A stretch of DNA of 64,000 bases from Erwinia aphidicola (lineage in GTDB: Bacteria; Pseudomonadota; Gammaproteobacteria; Enterobacterales; Enterobacteriaceae): positions 60,611 to 124,610 of the forward strand of contig NZ_JACXBP010000011.1 in the NCBI RefSeq assembly GCF_014773485.1. Reading direction: 5' to 3'. The position numbers and the translations under genes are program-made. Shown here piece after piece: positions 27,106 through 35,449 of this stretch. The notes beneath the pieces were generated by a model that saw nothing but the letters and a program-made list of their open reading frames with translations, was not told the origin of the DNA and did not search any database. Numbering within the stretch: position 1 is the first letter of the stretch; each line of letters begins with the position of its first letter.

Positions 27106-27126
27106 CGGGCGCAGCCAACGCGCCCG
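27106..27126. terminator. GC-rich hairpin after the nucleoside transporter gene
   Basis: Perfect 7-bp stem CGGGCGC-AGCCAAC-GCGCCCG starting 8 bases after the stop codon, between convergent genes. No T-run follows, so it is a weak or assisted terminator at best. Confidence 0.45.
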
Positions 27127-27148
27127 CAGCGTGAAGAGTGAAGGGGAT

Positions 27149-27577
27149 TTAAAATGCCACGCAGGTCGGAGCATCCACCCGCATTACCGACTCCTGCGCG
27201 AAGCGCTGCTTGTAGATCGCCCGCAGCGCTTCAATATTCTGCTCACTGGCCTTATCCGGGCTGTGGATCAGCATCAGCGCTCTGCTGTTTTCGCGCGCCA
27301 CCTTGCCATCATTGCCCAGCCACTGCCCTTGCGCCGTAAATACCGTCAGCCCGTCTTTGAAGCGTGGCGTCACTTCGCCGTCAACAAAACCCTGCCATTC
27401 TGCCTGTGAGATTGCGGCACCATGCGGGCGGTTGAGGCCAAAGTAAAGTGTGGTCTGCGTCATGACGTCACCCAACGCGCAGGCGGCGGCGGGCGGTGTG
27501 GCGGCCTGACGTGCCGGAGTACTACAGCCGCTAAGCGCCAGCAGTAGCAGGGAAGAGAGGATAAGACGCGGTGCCAT
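27149..27577 (-). CDS. DUF3574 lipoprotein
   Basis: Predicted lipoprotein of 142 residues and unknown role. The signal peptide has a lipobox (LLLALSGCS, Cys at residue 18), so it should be lipid-anchored. After a Pro/Ala linker comes the DUF3574-type domain: TQTTLYFGLNRP, FVDGEVTPRFKDGLTVFTAQGQWLG and NIEALRAIYKQRFAQESVMRV. The family name is from memory. It is convergent with the nucleoside transporter and divergent from yicC. The start ATG at 27577 has GGAG upstream. Confidence 0.85.
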   Translation of the reverse strand: MAPRLILSSLLLLALSGCSTPARQAATPPAAACALGDVMTQTTLYFGLNRPHGAAISQAEWQGFVDGEVTPRFKDGLTVFTAQGQWLGNDGKVARENSRALMLIHSPDKASEQNIEALRAIYKQRFAQESVMRVDAPTCVAF

Positions 27578-27732
27578 GGGTGCTCCTGGTTTTTATTGTC
27601 TGAGTTGTCATCATCTTAAGCTGTGAGCGGCAAAACGTCAGCCAAAACACCGTCATTTGAGCGAATGCCTGTTAAGGCAGCGCCTGCGCCGCTATAATCC
27701 CTGCATCTTTTATCTTTATAACGGTACGCAAA

Positions 27733-28596
27733 ATGATCCGCAGTATGACCGCTTACGCCCGGCGCGAAACCAAAGGCGAATGGGGCAGCGCAGCCTGGGA
27801 GCTGCGTTCCGTCAACCAGCGCTATCTTGAAACCTATATCCGTCTGCCCGAGCAGTTCCGCGGGCTGGAGCCGGTGATCCGTGAACGCATCCGCAACCGT
27901 CTGACGCGTGGCAAAATCGAAGTTAACCTGCGTTTTGATGCTGACCCAAGCGCGCAAAGCTCGCTGGTGCTGAACGAGAAGCTGGCCGTGCAGCTGGTGC
28001 AGGCAGCTAACTGGGTCAAGATGCAGAGCGACGAGGGTGAAATCAACCCGGTTGATATTCTGCGCTGGCCGGGCGTGATGTCCGCTGAAGAGCAGGATCT
28101 GGATGCAATCTCTGCCCAGCTGCTCAGCGCGCTGGACACCGCCATCGATGAGTTTATTACCGCACGCGAAAGCGAAGGTTCGGCGCTGAAAGCGCTGATT
28201 GAGCAGCGTCTGGAAGGCGTCAGCGCCGAGGTGCTGAAAGTGCGAGCCCATATGCCTGACGTGCTGAAATGGCAGCGTGAGCGCCTGCTGACTCGTCTGG
28301 AAGAGGCCCAGGTACAGCTGGAAAATAATCGTCTTGAGCAGGAGCTGGTGATGCTGGCGCAGCGCGTTGATGTGGCTGAAGAGCTGGACCGCCTGGAAGC
28401 GCACGTGAAAGAGACCTACAACATCCTGAAGAAGAAGGAAGCCGTAGGCCGCCGCCTCGACTTTATGATGCAGGAGTTCAACCGCGAGTCGAACACCCTG
28501 GGGTCTAAATCGATTAATGCCGAAATCACCGCGTCAGCGATTGAGCTGAAAGTGCTGATTGAGCAGATGCGCGAGCAGATTCAGAATATCGAGTAA
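27733..28596 (+). CDS. yicC: YicC/YloC family endoribonuclease
   Basis: Conserved RNA-cleaving protein, linked in E. coli to decay of the sRNA RyhB. It begins MIRSMTAYARRE and has the conserved SVNQRYLETYIRLPEQFRGLEP and C-terminal RRLDFMMQEFNRESNTLGSKS. At 287 residues it has the E. coli length. It is followed by a clear terminator. It is flanked here by a DUF3574 lipoprotein and yjdM instead of rph and dinD. Confidence 0.95.
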   Translation: MIRSMTAYARRETKGEWGSAAWELRSVNQRYLETYIRLPEQFRGLEPVIRERIRNRLTRGKIEVNLRFDADPSAQSSLVLNEKLAVQLVQAANWVKMQSDEGEINPVDILRWPGVMSAEEQDLDAISAQLLSALDTAIDEFITARESEGSALKALIEQRLEGVSAEVLKVRAHMPDVLKWQRERLLTRLEEAQVQLENNRLEQELVMLAQRVDVAEELDRLEAHVKETYNILKKKEAVGRRLDFMMQEFNRESNTLGSKSINAEITASAIELKVLIEQMREQIQNIE

Positions 28597-28630
28597 TCTG
28601 CTGATAAGATTGACGGTAAAATATCACTAA

Positions 28631-28656
28631 GCTCACCAACTGGTGGGCTTTTTTTT
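28631..28656 (+). terminator. Terminator of yicC
   Basis: Stem GCTCACCA-ACT-TGGTGGGC (one G-T-type imperfection) followed by a run of eight T. This is a typical rho-independent terminator 35 bases after the yicC stop. Confidence 0.9.
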
Positions 28657-28765
28657 CAGGAAATTGGCACCGCGTTCAGCGCTTTTCCTTTTAGCTATAG
28701 GCACCCACCGCGCCACAAGGTAAACTATCCCCTTATTTTATTATGGATTTAATTGAGGCTAACCC

Positions 28766-29104
28766 ATGCAAACATTACCTCCCTGCCCAAAGTGCCACTC
28801 AGAATATAGCTGGCAGGATGGCGCCATGTTGAACTGTCCGGAGTGCGGCCACGTCTGGGCTGAAGGCGCGCAGGACGCGGCGGAAGAGAGCCTGGTGGTG
28901 AAAGATGCCAATGGCAACCTGCTGGCCGACGGCGATAGCGTCACGGTGATTAAAGATCTGAAGGTGAAAGGCAGTTCCACGCCGCTGAAGATTGGCACCA
29001 AAGTGAAAGGTATCCGTCTGGTGGAAGGCGACCACAATATCGACTGCAAAATCGATGGCTTTGGCCAGATGAAGCTGAAGTCCGAGTTTGTCAAAAAGAA
29101 CTGA
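28766..29104 (+). CDS. yjdM: Zinc-ribbon protein YjdM (PhnA family)
   Basis: Small conserved protein of 112 residues. It has an N-terminal zinc ribbon (CPKCHSEY then CPECGHVW, residues 8-30) and a C-terminal SH3-like PhnA domain with VVKDANGNLLADGDSVTVIKD and VEGDHNIDCKIDGFG. It was named after phosphonoacetate hydrolase but is not thought to have that activity; its function is unknown. It appears to be a single-gene unit. In E. coli it sits elsewhere, near the phn genes, so its position here differs. Confidence 0.93.
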   Translation: MQTLPPCPKCHSEYSWQDGAMLNCPECGHVWAEGAQDAAEESLVVKDANGNLLADGDSVTVIKDLKVKGSSTPLKIGTKVKGIRLVEGDHNIDCKIDGFGQMKLKSEFVKKN

Positions 29105-29253
29105 TCCCTGCCGGTAGCCCCGCGCTACTGGCCTCTTTCCCCTGCCCGGTTTCCTCAAAGCCTGCGAAGCTGCTAGTATCAAAACGCATCATAAGTTTGC
29201 GTTAAGGGCGTACGGCGCTCAACGGACCGACTCAGGACACCCCAGGGGGAAGA

Positions 29254-30618
29254 GTGAATAAGACGATAGGCGTGTTCTTTCCGCTGTATACCACCACACT
29301 ATTAATGCTGCTCGGTTCCGGGCTGCTGACCACCTATGTTTCTCTGCGACTGACCTCTATCCATGTCTCCGGCGGCCTGATCGGGGCGATTATCGCTGCG
29401 AACTATATCGGCCTGGTGATTGGCGGTAAGGTTGGGCACTTTTTTATCTCCCGTGTCGGGCACATTCGTACTTATGTCTCCTGCGCCGGGATTATTACGG
29501 CGGCGGTACTGGCCCACGGTCTGACGGAGTTTATCCCAGCCTGGGTAGGACTGCGTCTGATCATCGGCATGTGCATGATGTGCCAGTATATGGTGCTGGA
29601 GAGCTGGCTGAACGATCAATCGGAATCCGACCAGCGCGGCAAGGTGTTTGGCTGCTATATGGTGGCAACCTATCTCGGCATGTCGCTCGGCCAGGTCGTG
29701 CTGATGTTGCAGACCGATCTTGGCCTAAGCACGCTGCTGCTGATTGCGCTCTGTTTCTCGCTCTGCCTGGTGCCGATTGCACTGACCACCCGTACTCATG
29801 CTCGCCAGCTGTCGCCGGCTCCGATGGAATTACGCTATTTTATCGGCGCCATCCCTAAGGTGCTGTTCACCACGCTGGCGATTGGTATGGTGGTCGGATC
29901 GTTCTACGGTCTGGCGCCGGTGTATGCCAGCCAGCAGCAGCTGACCACCAGCCAGACCGGCCTGTTTATGGCCATCGCGATTTTCGCCGGGCTGGTGGCG
30001 CAGTTCCCGCTCAGCTGGCTGTCCGACCGCTATAACCGCACCCGCCTGATGCGCCTCAATGCCGTTGTGCTGATCATCGCCGCGCTGCCGCTGGCAGTAC
30101 TGCCGCACATCACCTTCCCGCTGCTGCTGGTGCTGGGGTTTGTGGTCAGCATGCTGCAGTTTTCCCTTTATCCGCTGGCGGTCGCGCTGGCCAATGACCT
30201 GATTGAACCAGAGCGCCGCGTGTCGCTGGCCGCCTGTCTGCTGATGGCCTTTGGCGTGGGTGCCAGCATTGGTCCGCTGGTGGTGGGCTTACTGATTGAG
30301 CCGCTGGGGGCCAATACGCTGTATGCCTTCTTCGCCCTGTGCGGCCTGTTGATTGTTGCTCTGAGCCGGACGGTGAAACAGGATGAAGCCCAGTTTGTCG
30401 AGGATGCACCGGTGCCGCATATCGTGATGGCGGATAGCCTGGTAAGTTCTCCGCTGTCACCGGCTCTTAATCCGGCCTTTGACGAACAGATGATTGAAGA
30501 AACTATGCCCGCGATCGACAGCGAACCGGTTGAAGAGGTAGCAACGGAGAGCGAAACCCAGCAGGGGGCCGATCCCGATGAAGAAACCGGGCTGAAGAAA
30601 GCCTTTGAGAAGCTTTGA
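29254..30618 (+). CDS. MFS transporter (YcaD-like)
   Basis: Twelve-helix major facilitator of 454 residues; the substrate is unknown. It has the loop 2-3 motif region GGKVGHFFISRVGHIRTY near 55-75 and a second half with SWLSDRYNRTRLMRLN (typical D-R-x-N/G-R motif). The overall match is to YcaD-type permeases, from memory. The last ~70 residues form an acidic, helix-free cytoplasmic tail (many Glu/Asp, ending GLKKAFEKL), which is longer than usual for the family. Start is GTG with GGGGAAGA upstream. Confidence 0.82.
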   Translation: MNKTIGVFFPLYTTTLLMLLGSGLLTTYVSLRLTSIHVSGGLIGAIIAANYIGLVIGGKVGHFFISRVGHIRTYVSCAGIITAAVLAHGLTEFIPAWVGLRLIIGMCMMCQYMVLESWLNDQSESDQRGKVFGCYMVATYLGMSLGQVVLMLQTDLGLSTLLLIALCFSLCLVPIALTTRTHARQLSPAPMELRYFIGAIPKVLFTTLAIGMVVGSFYGLAPVYASQQQLTTSQTGLFMAIAIFAGLVAQFPLSWLSDRYNRTRLMRLNAVVLIIAALPLAVLPHITFPLLLVLGFVVSMLQFSLYPLAVALANDLIEPERRVSLAACLLMAFGVGASIGPLVVGLLIEPLGANTLYAFFALCGLLIVALSRTVKQDEAQFVEDAPVPHIVMADSLVSSPLSPALNPAFDEQMIEETMPAIDSEPVEEVATESETQQGADPDEETGLKKAFEKL

Positions 30619-30848
30619 ATCAGCCAATTTTGGTTTTTTCAGGCAGAGTGATGGGGGGCGCAGACCTGCTACCCCTCATCAACCATTTCATCTCCTGCGT
30701 TTTGCACTCTTTTACCGCTGCGGATAACCGATATCCAACAACGAATAATGTCGGAAAAAACTGATAAACCTTTAATTTTATTCTGTATCAAATGGCAACT
30801 TATTAACGTTATTTTCCAATAAATTTTAGCGCGATTAAAAAAACGGCC

Positions 30849-31493
30849 TCAGATTAAACCTTGCGCATAGGCAAAGCGTATCAGTTCAATATTTGAAGAA
30901 ATACCAAGCCGCCGCATAGCATTATACTTCTGCGTAGATATAGTGCTGATTGTTCTGTTCTGCCGCCGGGCAATTTCTGCCAGCGAATAGCCTGAAGAGA
31001 ATAACCGCACGACTTCTAACTCCTTAGGCGTGAGGGTAGTACCCCGATCGTGATTTTTCCCCGGTTCAGCTTTGAGATAATCCAGCGAAGATGAAAAGTA
31101 GAGCCCACTCTGCATCATCACATGGTGGCAGGCAGTGAGCGTCTCTTCGATATCATCTGACTTACTGACTATTGATCTTACACCATAATCACATGCCTTC
31201 CTCAGAATCGCAGTATTTCCCAGAGAGGTCAGCAAAACCACCTTCACATCAGGAAAGCGGCCGCTCAGAGCACGCAGTTTGGAAAATCCATCCAGCGTCG
31301 AGTTTTCGTTTCCCAGAGAAAAATCAGTAATGACGATATCCGTTCGATTGTTGGCCAGCGAAGCTAATAGCTCTTTGCCACACAGAGACTCATTGGTAAC
31401 CTGATAGCGAGAGTCGTTAGCAAACAACATCTTTAACGAATGCAATATATGCGGATGATCGTCAGATATGGATACCGTGTGCCTGTGATGCAT
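30849..31493 (-). CDS. Orphan LuxR-type response regulator (RcsB-like)
   Basis: DNA-binding response regulator of 214 residues without a neighbouring sensor kinase. The receiver domain (about 5-125) has the acidic pair in ISDDHPHIL, the phosphorylatable Asp near 56 (DIVITDFSLG), Ser/Thr in VVLLTSLG and Lys in SIVSKSDD. The LuxR/FixJ helix-turn-helix (about 150-210) reads LTPKELEVVRLFSSGYSLAEI and SISTQKYNAMRRLGI-like residues. Overall organisation resembles RcsB. A strong ribosome site, AGGAGGG, precedes the ATG. It sits in an AT-rich stretch flanked by noncoding DNA, suggesting acquisition. Confidence 0.85.
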   Translation of the reverse strand: MHHRHTVSISDDHPHILHSLKMLFANDSRYQVTNESLCGKELLASLANNRTDIVITDFSLGNENSTLDGFSKLRALSGRFPDVKVVLLTSLGNTAILRKACDYGVRSIVSKSDDIEETLTACHHVMMQSGLYFSSSLDYLKAEPGKNHDRGTTLTPKELEVVRLFSSGYSLAEIARRQNRTISTISTQKYNAMRRLGISSNIELIRFAYAQGLI

Positions 31494-31935
31494 GTGCCCT
31501 CCTTGATTTTCACAAATACAAACAGGGCTAATATACGATCGATTAACAGACTAAGAAAACAAAATATTCTTTTTTCTCCTTAAAGTTAGATCTTGTAAGA
31601 AAGTGACATAAAATTTATTTAGAACATAATAGAAAATTCAGGAAATTTAATAGCGGCATTATTTAATAAGGTGAAATGGGTTCGGTGCAGCACTCTCTTA
31701 AATCCCTGTGCTGAAAAGGGCATGCAGGGTTTAAAATCAATGGACGGAATAATGAATAAATAATATATTTCTTGCCTATTATTGCTAATTAACATCCTGC
31801 GTACGCTGTACATGCAAATGAGAGTGAAGCCCTATTGCGCCAGGACGTTTTACTCAGATAAAAGCAAGCCCCTTAAGCATCTTGCCGTTTGACAGGCGAT
31901 CCCTTAGGCTTGCCGCCTGTTTTCAGGAGCTGGCT
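31494..31935. other. AT-rich noncoding region before yicG
   Basis: About 440 bases, markedly AT-rich up to 31,800, between the divergent response regulator and yicG. It presumably holds both promoters. A short minus-strand open frame at 31619-31813 has no ribosome site or recognisable domain and I do not call it. In E. coli, dinD lies between yicC and yicG; there is no trace of it here. Confidence 0.4.
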
Positions 31936-32553
31936 ATGTTACTCACTGTCCTTTACATCATCGGTATTACAGCAGAATCCATGACCGGAGCGCTGGCCGC
32001 TGGCCGCCGCAAGATGGATATGTTTGGCGTGATTATTATTGCTTCCGTGACGGCGATAGGCGGTGGTTCTGTGCGCGATATGCTGCTCGGCCACTATCCG
32101 CTCGGCTGGGTGAAGCATCCTGAATACATCATGATAGTCGCCGCCGCAGCGGTGGTGACGACCCTGGCGGCGCCGCTGATGCCGCACCTGCGCAAAGTCT
32201 TTCTGGTACTGGATGCACTGGGATTAGTGGTGTTTTCAATTATCGGAGCGCAGGTGGCGTTGGATATGGGCCACGCTGGCATTATCGCCGCGATCAGTGC
32301 CGTGGTCACCGGCGTCTTTGGCGGCGTGCTGCGCGACATGTTCTGCAACCGCATCCCGCTGGTATTTCAGAAAGAGTTATATGCAGGTATCGCTTTTGCC
32401 TCCGGATGGCTCTATATCCTGCTGCTCAAAACGGCCCTGTCGATGGAGACGGTGATCATCATTACCCTCCTGGCTGGCTTTATCGCGCGCCTGGGTGCAC
32501 TGCGCTTCCGCCTTGGTCTGCCGGTATTTAACTATCCCCATGACGACCACTAA
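31936..32553 (+). CDS. yicG: TRIC cation channel family protein YicG
   Basis: Inner-membrane protein with a duplicated UPF0126 domain. Repeat 1 is around GGGSVRDMLLGHYPLGWVK (residues 42-62) and repeat 2 around GVFGGVLRDMFCNRIPLVF (115-140). The repeats resemble TRIC channel halves. The frame opens at 31882, but the ATG at 31936, with AGGAG six bases upstream, gives MLLTVLYIIGITAE and 205 residues, as in E. coli. It is convergent with ligB; the stop codons overlap. Confidence 0.95.
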   Translation: MLLTVLYIIGITAESMTGALAAGRRKMDMFGVIIIASVTAIGGGSVRDMLLGHYPLGWVKHPEYIMIVAAAAVVTTLAAPLMPHLRKVFLVLDALGLVVFSIIGAQVALDMGHAGIIAAISAVVTGVFGGVLRDMFCNRIPLVFQKELYAGIAFASGWLYILLLKTALSMETVIIITLLAGFIARLGALRFRLGLPVFNYPHDDH

Positions 32554-34214
32554 TCCCCACGCAGATTAAGACCTTCAATGAGCTGCTGCACTTCGCGCTG
32601 CTGCAAAAAGGCGCGAATAGTATGGGCCAGTTTAGTACCAACCCCGGGCAGCTGCTGCCACTCTTCCACGCTATGCGACAGTAACTGCTGCCAGCTGTCA
32701 TCAGGTAGCGCACGCAGCGCCCCTTCCGGGATCGGAACGCCCAGCGCCCGCACCCAGCGTTTAAACGGCAGCTGGCGGCTGAGCCGGAACTGCTGCCAGA
32801 AGAAGTGCGCTTTGGGCTGACCGATGCCGGGTATGTCTTCAAGCTGCTGCTGCGACAAGGCCAGCCAGGAGAGCAGATGGGTGAGGTGCCCGGACTGGAT
32901 CAGCCGCTGCCAGTTTTGCCGCCCCATCCCCGTCAGGTTCAGGGCCGTGCTGCTGCTTAACCACTCCAGCCGTGCCAGAAACTGCTGACGGCACGCCGGG
33001 CTGAGGTGAAAACAGCTGACCATAGAAAAGCGCCCGGCATCGGGGGGCTGCGGATAGTCGCGCTGCGCCACGCGCCATACCACACTGTTGAGGCGCGGGA
33101 TCCCCTGCCCGGCCAGGCTGAGGCTGACCTGATCCCCCGCAATCACATCGCGCTCACGCCAGCGCGCAACGGGCCCGATGCTAACCCGGCTGACGCGTTT
33201 ATCATCCAGCTGTACGGGTTGCAGGTGGAGTACCGTGCTGATTTTACCGCTGCGCCCGACGGTGAATTCCACTGAGCGCACTTCGCTGGTGACTTCAGGT
33301 GGCGGATATTTCCAGGCAATGGCCCAGTCCCCCAGCTCGGGCAGCCAGCTTTTTCCCGCCAGCACCGGCATGCTGTGTACCACCACGCCGTCCGTCACAA
33401 ACGGGAGCGCGCCGTGGAACCAGCGCTCGCGCCAGCCTTCAACCTCATCAGCATCTTGTACCTGCCGCGTCCAGCTGCGGATAGCAGGAAATCCCGCACT
33501 TTCCAGAGCGTCCAGCCTCTGCTGCAGCAGCCCTGGACCATCTGGCCATGCCCAGACAAATAGCCCAACGCGCTGCAGTAAAGATGAGGGCTGTTTTGCC
33601 ATTAATGCTCCCGCCACCTGCGAACGGGCATTTTTCCCGCCGTCACGACCCTGCTGGTGATCGGTCATCTTCAGGTAAAGCTCGCCCTGGAATACCTGCT
33701 GCCCGGCATTCAGCGTAATAGATTGTGGGATCGCGGGGATCAGGCGCGCTTTCGCCGTCCAGTCCTCCCCCTGCATACCGTTGCCGCGGCTAACCATCCG
33801 GGTCAGTTTTCCCTGACGATAGACCAGGGTTACCGCCACCCCGTCGACTTTAGGCTGTACCCACAGGCCGTGGCGGTTCTCCATCCAGCGCGCCACCTCG
33901 GCTTTGCCCGCCAGTTTTTTTACACCGACGTGGGCAACCGGATGGCGCACTTTACCATCGGTCATCAAAACAGGCTGACGGCGATCGCTGGCGGGATGAA
34001 AGCAGTGCTGCCACTGCTGTAGCTTGCCCTGCAATGCATCATAACGTTCATCGGTCACGCTACTCTTACCCTGACGGTAGTAGGCGTCATCCCAGTGCGT
34101 GAGCTGTGCTGCCAGCCGGGTCATCTCCAGATCGGCCCGCGCAGGCGACCATACCGGGCACTGTGCCGCCAGCACAGCGCTGTATAACCCAATGGCTAAA
34201 ATGAGGTAGCGCAT
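32550..34214 (-). CDS. ligB: NAD-dependent DNA ligase LigB
   Basis: Second NAD+-dependent DNA ligase of enterobacteria, not essential. It has an adenylation domain with catalytic lysine in PKVDGVAVTLVYRQG (KxDG, near residue 125), then an OB fold and a helix-hairpin-helix region (DIPGIGQPKAHF; QLPGVGTKLAHTI). It lacks the BRCT domain of LigA. An N-terminal hydrophobic segment (MRYLILAIGLYSAVLAAQC) looks like a signal peptide, which is odd for a ligase but also present in E. coli LigB, as I recall. The frame extends to 34334; the ATG at 34214 fits the family (554 residues, E. coli about 560). It is divergent from gmk. Confidence 0.93.
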   Translation of the reverse strand: MRYLILAIGLYSAVLAAQCPVWSPARADLEMTRLAAQLTHWDDAYYRQGKSSVTDERYDALQGKLQQWQHCFHPASDRRQPVLMTDGKVRHPVAHVGVKKLAGKAEVARWMENRHGLWVQPKVDGVAVTLVYRQGKLTRMVSRGNGMQGEDWTAKARLIPAIPQSITLNAGQQVFQGELYLKMTDHQQGRDGGKNARSQVAGALMAKQPSSLLQRVGLFVWAWPDGPGLLQQRLDALESAGFPAIRSWTRQVQDADEVEGWRERWFHGALPFVTDGVVVHSMPVLAGKSWLPELGDWAIAWKYPPPEVTSEVRSVEFTVGRSGKISTVLHLQPVQLDDKRVSRVSIGPVARWRERDVIAGDQVSLSLAGQGIPRLNSVVWRVAQRDYPQPPDAGRFSMVSCFHLSPACRQQFLARLEWLSSSTALNLTGMGRQNWQRLIQSGHLTHLLSWLALSQQQLEDIPGIGQPKAHFFWQQFRLSRQLPFKRWVRALGVPIPEGALRALPDDSWQQLLSHSVEEWQQLPGVGTKLAHTIRAFLQQREVQQLIEGLNLRGD

Positions 34215-34474
34215 CCCTGTCTCTCCTGCTTTCCACTTATACCGCTCAACAGTAAAGCGTGCGGGTCGGGGATTAGCGAGTGGCATAGTCAGATTATGGA
34301 AAGCCGCTCCGGAACAATTCAATGCAGCCGACATCGGGCTACAAAACGCCGTGCAGCGCTTTCCATTTCCTCAGAAAATCCCCTGGATCATCGCCTAAAC
34401 GCTGCATCACGCCCTGCACCTGTGTATACTGTGCAGGAAGTAGACTCCGCTTTATTGGCATATCAAGAATAATC

Positions 34475-35098
34475 ATGGCTCAAGGCACGCTTTTTATTGT
34501 TTCCGCCCCTAGCGGCGCGGGTAAATCCAGCCTGATTCAGGCGCTGTTAAAAACGCAACCGCTGTACGATACCCAGGTATCGATCTCCCACACCACGCGT
34601 GGGGTACGGCCGGGCGAAAATCATGGTGAGCATTATTACTTTGTGAACCACGATGAGTTTCGTTCCATGATTGAGGAAGAGGCGTTTTTAGAACATGCCG
34701 AAGTGTTCGGTAACTATTACGGCACCTCGCGTAAAGCCATTGAACAGGTGCTGGCAACCGGCGTTGATGTGTTTCTCGATATCGACTGGCAGGGTGCTAA
34801 ACAGATCCGTGAGAAAATGCCGGCAGCACGCAGCATTTTCGTGCTGCCGCCGTCGAAAGACGAACTGGACCGCCGCCTGCGTGGCCGTGGTCAGGACAGC
34901 GAAGAAGTGATTACTAAACGTATGGCCCAGGCTGTTGCTGAGATGAGCCACTACGCCGAATACGATTATTTAATCGTGAATGATGATTTCGACCTGGCAT
35001 TGTCCGATCTGAAAACCATTATTCGCGCTGAGCGTCTGCGTATGGGCCGTCAAAAAGCCCGCCATGATGCATTAATCAGCAAACTATTGGCAGACTGA
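34475..35098 (+). CDS. gmk: Guanylate kinase
   Basis: Phosphorylates GMP to GDP, and so is essential for GTP and ppGpp pools. It has the P-loop SAPSGAGKSSL at residues 10-20, RPGENHGEHYYFV, and DIDWQGAKQIRE. The open frame starts at 34322, but the ATG at 34475 gives MAQGTLFIVSAP and 207 residues, as in E. coli. The 260 bases between it and ligB should hold its promoter. rpoZ-spoT follow, as in E. coli, linking nucleotide synthesis to the stringent response. Confidence 0.98.
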   Translation: MAQGTLFIVSAPSGAGKSSLIQALLKTQPLYDTQVSISHTTRGVRPGENHGEHYYFVNHDEFRSMIEEEAFLEHAEVFGNYYGTSRKAIEQVLATGVDVFLDIDWQGAKQIREKMPAARSIFVLPPSKDELDRRLRGRGQDSEEVITKRMAQAVAEMSHYAEYDYLIVNDDFDLALSDLKTIIRAERLRMGRQKARHDALISKLLAD

Positions 35099-35154
35099 GG
35101 GTAACTCAGTATGATGCCCAGTCATTTCGTCACCACCCGTGGAGTATCACACTT

Positions 35155-35430
35155 ATGGCACGCGTAACCGTACAGGACGCAGTAGAAAAAATTGGTAACC
35201 GTTTTGATCTGGTTCTGGTAGCAGCACGCCGCGCTCGTCAGATGCAGGTTGGTGGTAAAGATCCACTGGTCCCGGAAGAGAACGACAAATCTACCGTTAT
35301 CGCGCTGCGCGAAATCGAAGAAGGCCTGATCACCAATCAGATCCTCGACGTGCGCGATCGCCAGGAGCAGCAAGAGCAGGAAGCCGCAGAATTACAGGCT
35401 GTGACTGCTATCGCTGAAGGTCGTCGTTAA
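35155..35430 (+). CDS. rpoZ: RNA polymerase omega subunit
   Basis: Smallest core subunit; helps assemble beta-prime and forms part of ppGpp binding site 1. It has 91 residues, begins MARVTVQDAVEKIGNRFDLV and carries ARRARQMQ and ENDKSTVIALREIEEGLI, and is essentially the E. coli protein. It leads the rpoZ-spoT-trmH-recG operon. spoT starts 20 bases after the stop. Confidence 0.98.
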   Translation: MARVTVQDAVEKIGNRFDLVLVAARRARQMQVGGKDPLVPEENDKSTVIALREIEEGLITNQILDVRDRQEQQEQEAAELQAVTAIAEGRR

Positions 35431-35449
35431 TCAGCACTAAAGGCCTGCC

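Noticed and set aside
31619..31813. 64-codon minus-strand frame upstream of the response regulator
   Set aside because: AT-rich chance frame without ribosome site or recognisable features.
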